Under the pieces are notes generated by a model. That model did not search any database and had not been told where the DNA came from. It worked only from the letters and a program-made list of their open reading frames with translations. Source: Pseudazoarcus sp963975885 (GTDB lineage Bacteria > Pseudomonadota > Gammaproteobacteria > Burkholderiales > Rhodocyclaceae). From it: a DNA stretch of 64,000 nt. The DNA lies in assembly GCA_963975885.1 (NCBI GenBank), contig CAXBIS010000001.1:62001-126000 (forward strand), in the 5' to 3' direction. Positions 1-6,923 of the stretch are shown in pieces. Numbering within the stretch: the stretch's first letter is position 1; each line of letters opens with the position of its first letter. The position numbers were made by a program, and so were the translations under genes.

Positions 1-326
1 CGATGCACGAGCGCAAGATGGTCATGGCCGACCGCGCGGACGGCTTTGTCGCGCTGCCCGGCGGCATCGGCACCTTCGAGGAACTGTTCGAGATCTGGAC
101 CTGGGCGCAACTGGGGTTCCACCGCAAGCCCTGCGGCGTGCTCAACGTCGCCGGCTACTACGATGGCCTGCTCGGCTTTCTCGATCACGCGCGCGACGAG
201 GGCCTGCTCGCACCCAGCGTGCGCGACGTGCTGCAGGTGGCCGATGACCCCGATGCGCTGCTCGATCGCTTCGCCACGTGGCAGCCGCCCGACGTGGACC
301 GCTGGCTCGGGCGCGGCGAAGTGTGA
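1..326 (+). CDS. LOG family protein (nucleotide 5'-monophosphate phosphoribohydrolase-like), 3' part
   Basis: The 3' end of a gene that begins before the window; about 107 codons are visible and the stop is TGA at 324-326. The visible part holds the family signature PGGIGTFEEL about 20 residues from the first in-frame Met. This is the PGGxGTxxE motif that binds the ribose-phosphate and carries the catalytic Glu. LOG proteins cleave the N-glycosidic bond of nucleoside 5'-monophosphates (cytokinin ribotides in plants, often AMP in bacteria) and were formerly mis-annotated as lysine decarboxylases. The C-terminal half (helical, ending in WLGRGEV) is normal for short LOG proteins. The real start is not in this window. 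The next gene is convergent on the minus strand. Confidence 0.85.
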   Translation, partial: MHERKMVMADRADGFVALPGGIGTFEELFEIWTWAQLGFHRKPCGVLNVAGYYDGLLGFLDHARDEGLLAPSVRDVLQVADDPDALLDRFATWQPPDVDRWLGRGEV

Positions 327-339
327 GGCCCGCCGCGGA

Positions 340-807
340 TCAGGCGTCCTCGAGGTCGAGCGAGGTGTCGAACTTGTTGCGGAAGCGGGAGATCATGGTG
401 CGGAACTTGCGCAGGTTGTCGTCCGCGTACAGTACTGCGTCGCAGAAGCGGTCATAGGCATCCATGTCCGGCACCACCACGATCAGCACGAAATCCACCT
501 CGCCCGTGACCTGGTAGCACTGCTTGACCTCGCGCGCGGTCTGCACGCGGCGCAGGAAGGCCGCGTACAGATCCTTGCGGTCACGTTCCATCTGCACCTC
601 GACCACCACATGCAGCGGTTGCCCGAGCCTCTCCGGCGCGAGCAACGCCACCCGACGCGCGATCACGCCCTCTTCGGTCAGTCGCTTGACCCGCTTCAGG
701 CATGCCGGCGGAGACAGGCCGACCTCCTCGGCGAGCGCGAGGTTGGTCAGGCTGCAGTCACGTTGCAGGGTCGCGAGGATGCGGCGGTCGATGCGGTCAA
801 GGTGCAT
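340..807 (-). CDS. Lrp/AsnC family transcriptional regulator
   Basis: A 155-residue protein of the usual Lrp/AsnC length. The N-terminal winged helix-turn-helix starts at LDRIDRRILATLQRD and includes LTNLALAEEVGLSPPACLKRVKRL. The C-terminal RAM (ligand-binding, oligomerisation) domain includes VEVQMERD and a VTGEVDFVLIVVVPD stretch. I place the start at the ATG at 807 because GGGGAG lies just upstream; the in-frame ATG at 840 has no ribosome binding site and overlaps the promoter region. Lrp-type proteins are octameric regulators responding to amino acids or related effectors. The gene is divergent from the membrane protein at 926, with a perfect inverted repeat between them, so autoregulation and control of that neighbour are likely (inference). 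Confidence 0.9.
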   Translation of the reverse strand: MHLDRIDRRILATLQRDCSLTNLALAEEVGLSPPACLKRVKRLTEEGVIARRVALLAPERLGQPLHVVVEVQMERDRKDLYAAFLRRVQTAREVKQCYQVTGEVDFVLIVVVPDMDAYDRFCDAVLYADDNLRKFRTMISRFRNKFDTSLDLEDA

Positions 808-845
808 GGCGGGCTCCCCGTGTTGCGCAGCGAGACGCATTTCAT

Positions 846-869
846 TTCGTATGGCTTAAAACATACGAA
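846..869. promoter_or_regulatory. Perfect inverted repeat between lrp-type gene and divergent membrane-protein gene (candidate operator)
   Basis: TTCGTATG (846-853), eight AT-rich bases, then CATACGAA (862-869). The two 8-bp arms are exact complements in the short divergent intergenic space. Lrp-family regulators commonly bind such AT-centred dyads next to their own gene. The site lies 39 bp upstream of the regulator's ATG and about 57 bp upstream of the proposed start at 926. Confidence 0.6.
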
Positions 870-925
870 TTTTATGAAAACAACAAGCGGTTTCATTAGA
901 AATCATTTTGTGCTTCCTGCCTAGA

Positions 926-1930
926 ATGGCGACTTTACGAACTCCTGTGTTTTCCGCCATGCGGCAAGATCGGGCAAGGCGTGCTGCCGGTGCCGCACGC
1001 ACCTTCTTCGGGGAAGTGTGTTCCGTGTATCTGACCCTGCTCAGGGTCATGGTGCCGGCACTGGTCGTGGTCAAGGCGCTCAACGAGCTGGGCGCCACCG
1101 CCTGGGTCGCCCTTGCGCTCTCGCCGGTGATGGCGCTGGTCGGCCTGCCCGACGAGGTCGCCATCGTGTGGGCCGCGGCGATGCTGGTGAATATCTATAC
1201 CGGCATGGTGGTGTTCTTCGACGTTGCGCCGCAGCTCGGACTCAGCGTGGCGCAGGTGACGGTGCTGGGCACCATGATCCTGGTGGCCCACTCGCTGCCG
1301 GTCGAAGGCGCGGTGGCCAAGGCCGCCGGCGCAAGCTGGCGCTCCACGCTGGCGCTGCGTCTGGGCGGCGCACTGGTGCTGGGCGCGCTGCTCAACCTCG
1401 CGTATTCGGCCAGCGCCACACTGCAGGAGCCGGCCCGCCTGTTGTGGCAGCCGGCTGGCCCGGCAGACGACAGCCTGCTGACCTGGGTATGGGCGCAGGC
1501 GCAGATGCTGGCCTTGATCTTCGTCGTCATCGCGCTGCTGATGTTGTCGCTCAGGCTGTTGCGTGCGATCGGCGTGGAGCGCTGGATTCACGCTGCGCTG
1601 GCGCCGATGTTGCGGCTCATCGGCATCGGCATCGGCCGTGAGGCCGGCCACGTCACGGTGATCGGCTTCACGCTGGGCATCAGCTTCGGCGCCGGACTGT
1701 TGATCCGGGAGGCCCGCAGCGGCGTGCTGAATCGTCGCGACATGTTCCTGACCATGTCGTTTCTCGGGCTGTGCCACAGCGTCATCGAGGACACGCTGCT
1801 GATCGTGCTGCTCGGGGCCGATCTGTCCGGCATCCTGTGGGCGAGACTGGTGTTCGCGCTGGCGGTGATCGCCGTGCTGGCGCGCCTGCCGATGCCGAAG
1901 CAATTGCGCGACGTTCCGTCACAGGGGTAG
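926..1930 (+). CDS. Nucleoside-recognition (Gate) domain inner-membrane protein
   Basis: A polytopic membrane protein of about 334 residues with eight or more hydrophobic segments. It has two Gate-like halves: the first around VMVPALVVVKALNELG and the second around IGIGREAGHVTVIGFTLGISFGAGLLI. The pattern, including FLGLCHSVIEDTLL near the C terminus, matches membrane proteins annotated as nucleoside recognition domain or spore-maturation SpmA/YjiH-like proteins. The substrate is unknown in most members. No start codon has a good ribosome binding site: ATG at 926 and ATG at 959 are both possible, and a TTG lies further upstream. It is divergent from the Lrp regulator, which probably controls it (inference). 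The family call rests on overall pattern. Confidence 0.7.
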   Translation: MATLRTPVFSAMRQDRARRAAGAARTFFGEVCSVYLTLLRVMVPALVVVKALNELGATAWVALALSPVMALVGLPDEVAIVWAAAMLVNIYTGMVVFFDVAPQLGLSVAQVTVLGTMILVAHSLPVEGAVAKAAGASWRSTLALRLGGALVLGALLNLAYSASATLQEPARLLWQPAGPADDSLLTWVWAQAQMLALIFVVIALLMLSLRLLRAIGVERWIHAALAPMLRLIGIGIGREAGHVTVIGFTLGISFGAGLLIREARSGVLNRRDMFLTMSFLGLCHSVIEDTLLIVLLGADLSGILWARLVFALAVIAVLARLPMPKQLRDVPSQG

Positions 1931-1966
1931 CCTCGGCGTGTCTTCATTCACTCACGGAACGCAGCG

Positions 1967-2407
1967 ATGAGCAGCCCACGACTCGCAGCCGGCATGAATC
2001 TCGACGCCTTGCAGCAGCGCGCGCAGGGGACGCATCTGCCGGGTCACTTCGGTATCGAGTTCACTCATCTGGAAGCCGGCCTGGTCAAGGCGCGTCTGAC
2101 CGTGCGCCCCGAACTGATGGCCACCAACGGCTATCTGCACGCCGCCACGGTGATCGCGCTGGCCGACACCTCCTGCGGTTTCGGCACCATCGCCCACCTG
2201 CCCGAGTGCGCGTCCGGCTTCACGACGATCGAACTCAAGAGCAACTTCCTCGGCACCGTGCGCGAGGGCGCGATCCGCAGCGAAGCGCGCCCGGTGCATG
2301 CCGGACGCACCACCCAGGTGTGGGACGCCGAGGTGTTCGACGAGGCCAGCGGGCGGCGCATCGCGCTGTTTCGCTGCACCGAGATGATTCTCTATCCGCG
2401 CGGCTAA
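1967..2407 (+). CDS. PaaI family hotdog-fold thioesterase
   Basis: 146 residues, the usual size of a single hotdog domain. The central helix region NGYLHAATVIALADTSCGF corresponds to the hotdog motif xGxxHGGxxxxLxD, with the second His and Gly replaced by Ala. The following segment is ASGFTTIELKSNFLG, the ELKxNFL strand typical of PaaI/YbgC-like acyl-CoA thioesterases. These enzymes hydrolyse medium-chain or aryl acyl-CoA thioesters in the cytoplasm. It begins 36 bp after the membrane-protein gene and may be transcribed with it. The downstream gene is convergent, with only 6 bp between stops. The substrate cannot be told from sequence. Confidence 0.85.
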   Translation: MSSPRLAAGMNLDALQQRAQGTHLPGHFGIEFTHLEAGLVKARLTVRPELMATNGYLHAATVIALADTSCGFGTIAHLPECASGFTTIELKSNFLGTVREGAIRSEARPVHAGRTTQVWDAEVFDEASGRRIALFRCTEMILYPRG

Positions 2408-2413
2408 AGGCCT

Positions 2414-3625
2414 TCAGTACAGCAGGAATTCGCGACGAAGCTCCGCCCATGCGCGCTCGTCGCTCCCGGCGATCTCGTCGAGATCGGCCGGGCATGCAGC
2501 CGCATCGTCCACCCACTCGCGCAGCAACGGGCTGCCGTTGATCAGGTCGATGGCCAGGCGCTCGTGTTCGTACTCGTAGGGGAAGTCGCGCCACAGCGGA
2601 TAGTCCGGCGCGAGGCGGCGGATGGCCTTGAACGCCAGGGCTTGCAGCCGCCACGGGCGGAAGGCGGCGTGGTCGTAGGCGGGCGTGTCGACGTGGATGT
2701 GCACGCCGCTGCACAGCGTTCCGGCGTGCTTGTGGAAGGTCGGTTCGAACCAGCACGCGCGCAGCGTGCAGCCGGCGAGCCACTCGGGTGCCAGCGTGTG
2801 CATGGTGGCGATCAGCGCCTCGGCGTCCACGTCCGGCGCGCCGAACAGTTCCAGCGGCCGCGTCGTGCCGCGCCCTTCGGAGAGCGTCGTGCCTTCGAGC
2901 ATCACCGTGCCGGCGTAGCAGCGCGCCATCGCCAGATTGGGCGCGTTGGGGCTGGGGTTGATCCATGCGCGATCCTCGGGCCAGCCGAAGCCGGGTGCGG
3001 CCTCGGGCTGCCATCCACCCATCGCGATCACCTGCAGATCGACGTCGAGTTCCAGGTGCGCGACGAACCAGCGCGCCAGTTCCCCCATCGTCATGCCGTG
3101 GCGCATCGGCATCGGGCCTGCGCCCACGAAACTCTCCCAGCCTGCGCGCAAGGTCAGGCCCTCGACCGGCCGCCCGGCGGGGTTGGGGCGGTCGAGCACC
3201 CACACGCTCTTGCCGTGGCGGGCGGCTTCTTCGAGCACATAGCGCAGCGTCGTGATGAAGGTGTAGATGCGGCAGCCCAGATCCTGCAGATCCACCAGCA
3301 GCACGTCGAAGCTCTCCATCATGCGCGCGGTGGGGCGGCGTACCTCGCCGTACAGGCTGAACACCGGAATGCCGTGGCGCGGGTCGATGAAGTCGGCCGA
3401 TTCCACCATGTTGTCCTGCTTGTCGCCGCGCAGCCCGTGTTGCGGCCCGAAGGCGGCCGTCAGCCGGATTTCGGGCAGGGCGGCGAGTGCATCGAGCGCG
3501 TGGCTCAGCCCCGGCGTGACCGAGGCCGGGTGGGCGAGCAGGGCGATGCGTCGGCCGGCCAGCGCGCCGCGCAGCGAGGCTTCGCCGAGCAGGCGGTCGA
3601 GGCCGGTGCGGAAGGCTTGTTTCAT
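2414..3625 (-). CDS. DUF1343 / NamZ-like exo-beta-N-acetylmuramidase
   Basis: About 403 residues. Recognisable DUF1343 features are RIALLAHPASVTPGLSHALD near the N terminus, FGPQHGLRGDKQDNM, the segment PVFSLYGEVRRPTARMME, DVLLVDLQDLGCRIYT, and DRPNPAGRPVEG. Members of this family (NamZ/YbbC of Bacillus) remove terminal MurNAc from peptidoglycan fragments, so a role in cell-wall recycling is likely. I chose ATG at 3625; a GTG 42 bp upstream would add 14 residues that do not look conserved. No clear signal peptide is visible with this start, so the location is uncertain. It is a single gene, convergent with the thioesterase. Confidence 0.82.
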   Translation of the reverse strand: MKQAFRTGLDRLLGEASLRGALAGRRIALLAHPASVTPGLSHALDALAALPEIRLTAAFGPQHGLRGDKQDNMVESADFIDPRHGIPVFSLYGEVRRPTARMMESFDVLLVDLQDLGCRIYTFITTLRYVLEEAARHGKSVWVLDRPNPAGRPVEGLTLRAGWESFVGAGPMPMRHGMTMGELARWFVAHLELDVDLQVIAMGGWQPEAAPGFGWPEDRAWINPSPNAPNLAMARCYAGTVMLEGTTLSEGRGTTRPLELFGAPDVDAEALIATMHTLAPEWLAGCTLRACWFEPTFHKHAGTLCSGVHIHVDTPAYDHAAFRPWRLQALAFKAIRRLAPDYPLWRDFPYEYEHERLAIDLINGSPLLREWVDDAAACPADLDEIAGSDERAWAELRREFLLY

Positions 3626-3815
3626 GGTGTGAGCGGCGGGTGACGCCGCGCCGTCGGACTGTCGCACAAGGGCCGCATCTTAACGCGACCGGCGTCGTGA
3701 TCGGCGGACTCGGCGTGCGTTCATGATCTGAAACAAGTGGCTACGTCGCGTTTGCAACTTTCCCCGGTCGCCCGGTCTATCCTGCACACGTGTTTGAGCA
3801 GGGAAGGAGAACGAC

Positions 3816-4031
3816 ATGAAAACGAAAGCCCTGATTCTGATGATTGCGCTGGTCGTGATGACGGCCGGCTGTTCGACCTGGGATGGCATGTCCAAGCGCG
3901 AGAAGAGCGCGGCGGTAGGCGCAGGCGCCGGTGGTGTGGCCGGCGCGGTGATCACCAACGGCGGCATCCTGGGAACGGTTGGCGGTGCCGCCATCGGTGG
4001 CGTGATCGGCGACCAGGTCGGCAAGGACTGA
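3816..4031 (+). CDS. Small glycine-zipper lipoprotein
   Basis: 71 residues. A lipoprotein signal peptide ends in the lipobox MTAGC, with Cys20 the predicted lipidated residue. The rest is dominated by a glycine-zipper 2TM pattern (VGAGAGGVAGAV, then GGAAIGGVIGDQVGKD), as in OsmB-like and SlyB-like outer-membrane lipoproteins. The ribosome binding site GGAAGGAG lies just upstream of the ATG. Such proteins are thought to sit in the envelope and often respond to stress; no precise biochemical role is known. A good intrinsic terminator follows 38 bp after the stop, so it is probably monocistronic. Confidence 0.85.
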   Translation: MKTKALILMIALVVMTAGCSTWDGMSKREKSAAVGAGAGGVAGAVITNGGILGTVGGAAIGGVIGDQVGKD

Positions 4032-4068
4032 GTCTCTTCCCCCGACGCCTCACGGCGTCTCCTCCTGG

Positions 4069-4101
4069 CAACGCGGCCCTTGCGGGTCGCGTTGTTTTTT
4101 T
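4069..4101 (+). terminator. Rho-independent terminator of the small lipoprotein gene
   Basis: An 11-bp stem, CAACGCGGCCC (4069-4079) pairing with GGGTCGCGTTG (4084-4094) with one G-T wobble, a TTGC loop, then seven T residues (4095-4101). It lies between the lipoprotein gene and the convergent 5-oxoprolinase operon. Confidence 0.9.
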
Positions 4102-4128
4102 GTGGGCGGGGCGCTCCGCGCCCGTGGC

Positions 4129-4902
4129 TCAGCGCAGCGAGTCCAGTTCCGGAAGCGCGACCAGCCGGCAGCCGGCCTGCTCGAGCGCGTCGCGAACCGC
4201 GTGAGCGACCTCCACGGCATGGGCGTTGTCGCCATGCACGCAGAGGCTGTGAAACGCCACATCGAGCCGCCTGCCGCTGGCCGAAACGATGCCGCCCGCG
4301 TCGAGCATGCGCAATACATGCGCAACGCAGGCGGCGCGGTCGCTGAGCACCGCGCCGGGCTGGCTGCGCGGCATCAGGTGGCCTTCGTCGGTGTAGGCGC
4401 GGTCGGCGAAGATCTCGCCGGCCACGCGCAGACCGGCGCGGCGTCCGGCCGTGTCGAGCTGCGAGCCGGCCGGCGCGAGCAGGATCAGGTCCGCATCGAA
4501 GGCCTTCACCGCCTGAACCACGTTGCGTGCCATCGAAGCGTCCTCGCTGGCCATGTTGGACAGGGCGCCGTGCGGCTTCACATGGGTCATCGCGAGTCCC
4601 TCGACGCGCGCCATGCCGGCGAGCGCGCCGAGCTGGTAGAGCACCATGGCCTGCAGTTCGTCGGGGGCGACGTGCATCGCGCGCCGACCGAAGCCCTGCA
4701 GGTCGGGGAAGGCCGGATGCGCACCGATGCTGACGCGGTTGCGCCGTGCCGCGTGCAGCGTGCGACGCATGATCTGCGGGTCGCCGGCGTGAAAGCCGCA
4801 GGCGATGCTCGCGCTCTTGACGATGGAGAGCATCGTCGCGTCGTCGCCCATCTTCCAGGCGCCGAAGGATTCGCCGAGGTCGGCGTTCAGGTTCAGTTCC
4901 AT
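4129..4902 (-). CDS. pxpA: 5-oxoprolinase subunit A (LamB/YcsF family)
   Basis: 257 residues, the normal length. It opens with MELNLNADLGESFGAWKMGDD, the family signature, followed by SIACGFHAGDP, AHPAFPDLQGFGRR and THVKPHGALSNM, the conserved His- and Asp-rich segments of LamB/YcsF proteins. PxpA, PxpB and PxpC together form the ATP-dependent prokaryotic 5-oxoprolinase that opens 5-oxoproline (pyroglutamate) to glutamate in the cytoplasm, removing a toxic by-product of glutamine and glutathione chemistry. It is the last gene of a minus-strand operon, starting 3 bp after the pxpC stop. All three subunits are present and appear intact. Confidence 0.93.
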   Translation of the reverse strand: MELNLNADLGESFGAWKMGDDATMLSIVKSASIACGFHAGDPQIMRRTLHAARRNRVSIGAHPAFPDLQGFGRRAMHVAPDELQAMVLYQLGALAGMARVEGLAMTHVKPHGALSNMASEDASMARNVVQAVKAFDADLILLAPAGSQLDTAGRRAGLRVAGEIFADRAYTDEGHLMPRSQPGAVLSDRAACVAHVLRMLDAGGIVSASGRRLDVAFHSLCVHGDNAHAVEVAHAVRDALEQAGCRLVALPELDSLR

Positions 4903-4905
4903 CGC

Positions 4906-5943
4906 TCAGTCCGCTGTGGGTTCGGGCGGGGCCAGCGCATCGATCACCCCGCCGACGAGGTTGACCGAATATAGCGCGTCCAGATCCGCGCCGTCGGCCG
5001 GCAAGGGGCGGATCGCTGCCAGCCAGGCGTCGAGCCGCGCGGCGTGCTCGCGCGCCGCGACCTCGCCGGCCACGGCATCGACCGCCGCGAAGCGCACGAC
5101 ATCGCCCGGGCGGCGCGTCGCAAGCCGCCCCAGATCGGCCGAGATGACGGTGGCGATCTTGGGATAGCCGCCGGCGGTCTGTGCGTCGGCCAGCAGTACG
5201 ATGGGTTGGCCGTGGCCCGGCACCTGGATGGCGCCCGGCACGATGGCGTCGGAGACGATTTCGGGCGCAACTCCGCTGCGATGCGCGATGGTCGGCCCGT
5301 CGAGGCGCATGCCCATGCGGTCGGCGGCCGGCGCGACACGGTACTCGGTGGCCAGAAACGCGTCGAAAACCGTCGCCTCGAAGTAGTCCGCCTGCGGCCC
5401 GGGGATGACGCGAAACGGCGCCACGTCCGTTCCCGGTGGCGCGTCCAGCACCCGTTCCGGGCCCTGCGGCGCGGCCTGGGCGGAGATCCGTTCGCCCGCC
5501 GCGAGCCAGTGCCCGCCCAGCCCGGAGCGCGCATGCACCGAGGCGCTGCCGAGCACGTGCGCCACCTCGATGTCGGCGACCGCGAGCATCGCCACGCGGC
5601 CGTCGCGCACCGCGCGGATGCGCACCGTCTCACCCGGCGCGAGTCGCAGGCTGCGCCAGGCGGCGATGCGGCGGCGTTCTCCGTCGCACTCCAGTTCCAG
5701 TTCGGCGTCACCGGCCACGGCCACACGCACGGGCGCGTCGCCCGCGGCGAAGCACTGTCCGCCTTCGAAGCACTCGATCGCCGGGGCGTCCGTCGCGTTA
5801 CCGGCCAGTCGGTTGGCAATTGCGAGCAGATCCGGCGCGAGCGCACCCGACCACGGCACGCCGATGCGGCGATGGCCGAAGCGCCCGCGATCCTGCACCG
5901 AGGCGCCGGCACCGCTCGCGAGGATTTCCAGCACCGCGTTCAT
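4906..5943 (-). CDS. pxpC: 5-oxoprolinase subunit C (biotin-dependent carboxyltransferase family, KipA-like)
   Basis: 345 residues starting at the ATG at 5943, which overlaps the pxpB stop in an ATGA junction; this fixes the start. The N terminus has the typical SVQDRGRFGHRRIGVPWSGA motif and the middle holds VIPGPQADYF. The C-terminal part includes EIVSDAIVPGAIQVPGHGQPI and ADAQTAGGYPKIATV, the hallmark of the KipA/DUR1-like carboxyltransferase domain AHS2. It acts with PxpA and PxpB as the 5-oxoprolinase complex. Reading upstream of 5943 in the same frame gives only the shadow of pxpB. Confidence 0.93.
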   Translation of the reverse strand: MNAVLEILASGAGASVQDRGRFGHRRIGVPWSGALAPDLLAIANRLAGNATDAPAIECFEGGQCFAAGDAPVRVAVAGDAELELECDGERRRIAAWRSLRLAPGETVRIRAVRDGRVAMLAVADIEVAHVLGSASVHARSGLGGHWLAAGERISAQAAPQGPERVLDAPPGTDVAPFRVIPGPQADYFEATVFDAFLATEYRVAPAADRMGMRLDGPTIAHRSGVAPEIVSDAIVPGAIQVPGHGQPIVLLADAQTAGGYPKIATVISADLGRLATRRPGDVVRFAAVDAVAGEVAAREHAARLDAWLAAIRPLPADGADLDALYSVNLVGGVIDALAPPEPTAD

Positions 5944-6668
5944 GACGTGCTCTGCGCGAAGGACTCGACGGCGATCTCGCCGCCACGCAGGGCCGCAACG
6001 ATGCGCGCGTGCTCGGCCGTATCGACCGGCGCGAAGCGCACGCGGTCGCCGGCCGCGAGCAGGGCAGGGGCTGCGCGCGTCGCATCGAACAGCGGCACGG
6101 GACAGTTGGCCAGCAGATGCCAGCCGCCCGGGCTCTCCCACGGATAGATGGCGGTCAGGCCGTTGGCGATCGCCACGCTGCCGGCCGGCACGGCCACGCG
6201 CGGCTCGCTGCGACGCGGCAGGCGCAGGTCTTGCTCGACATCGCCCATGAACGGAAAACCGGGCAGGAAACCGAGCATGTACACCACGTACTCCTTGCCC
6301 GCGTGCAACTCGACGAGGGCGTCGGCGCTGATGCCGCAACGTTGCGCGACATCCGCCAGGTCGGGCGCGAGATCGCCCTCGTAACAGACCGGCAACCGCC
6401 AGGTTCGCTGCGTTGTCGCATCCGGTACGTCCGCCTCGGCCAACAGGCCCTGCAGCGCCGGCAGCAGTTCGGCGCGCGAGCTCGTCAGCGGATCGAAGAG
6501 GATGGTGAGCGAACGGAAGGTCGGTACCGTCTCGATCACGCCGGGCAGCGCGGCCCGCGCGCAGGCATGATCCAGCGCCGCGACACGCGCGAGCAGCGCC
6601 GGATCGATCGCGTCGCCGAATTCGACCGTGATCGCGCGGTCGCCAAGGTCGAGGATGCGGGGGTTCAT
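5940..6668 (-). CDS. pxpB: 5-oxoprolinase subunit B (allophanate hydrolase subunit 1 family, KipI-like)
   Basis: 242 residues. The AHS1 domain is recognised by GDRAITVEFGD at the N terminus, EFHAG-type segment VELHAGKEYVVYMLGFLPGF in the middle and NGLTAIYPWESPGGWHLLA near residues 170-190. The last stretch is also the conserved substrate-site region. It is the first gene of the pxpB-pxpC-pxpA operon and overlaps pxpC by 4 bp. KipI homologues were first described as kinase inhibitors in Bacillus, but genetic linkage to pxpA and pxpC marks this as the enzyme subunit. Confidence 0.93.
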   Translation of the reverse strand: MNPRILDLGDRAITVEFGDAIDPALLARVAALDHACARAALPGVIETVPTFRSLTILFDPLTSSRAELLPALQGLLAEADVPDATTQRTWRLPVCYEGDLAPDLADVAQRCGISADALVELHAGKEYVVYMLGFLPGFPFMGDVEQDLRLPRRSEPRVAVPAGSVAIANGLTAIYPWESPGGWHLLANCPVPLFDATRAAPALLAAGDRVRFAPVDTAEHARIVAALRGGEIAVESFAQSTS

Positions 6669-6816
6669 GGGGCCGGAAACGCACGACGTGAGGGTTTCAT
6701 CGCGCCAATGCTAGCAGGCCGCGCAATGCTCTCACCGGGCGCGGGTCCGGCCGCGTGACGAGCGTGTCCGCATGGTCTGCTGAGCGCCGCGATCGCGCTC
6801 CTTTGCTCCGGTCGTT

Positions 6817-6856
6817 CTTTCAGCCCTTGCAGTGCAGCGACTGCGGGGGCTGAAAG
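6817..6856. repeat. Two-tier inverted repeat between the tripartite transporter and the pxp operon
   Basis: The outer arms CTTTCAGCCC (6817-6826) and GGGCTGAAAG (6847-6856) are perfect 10-bp complements. Inside them GCAGT (6829-6833) pairs with ACTGC (6840-6844) around a GCAGCG loop. There is no T-run on either side, so it is not a canonical intrinsic terminator. It lies in the 255-bp gap between two minus-strand operons and could be an RNA-processing or 3'-end stabilising hairpin, or an operator for pxpB. I saw nothing else in this gap. Confidence 0.6.
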
Positions 6857-6923
6857 CTGCGGGCGAATCCTAGGCTTGAGTCAGGTCTCCCGCACCGCCG
6901 GGGTAGCCAGCGAATGGCGAGGG

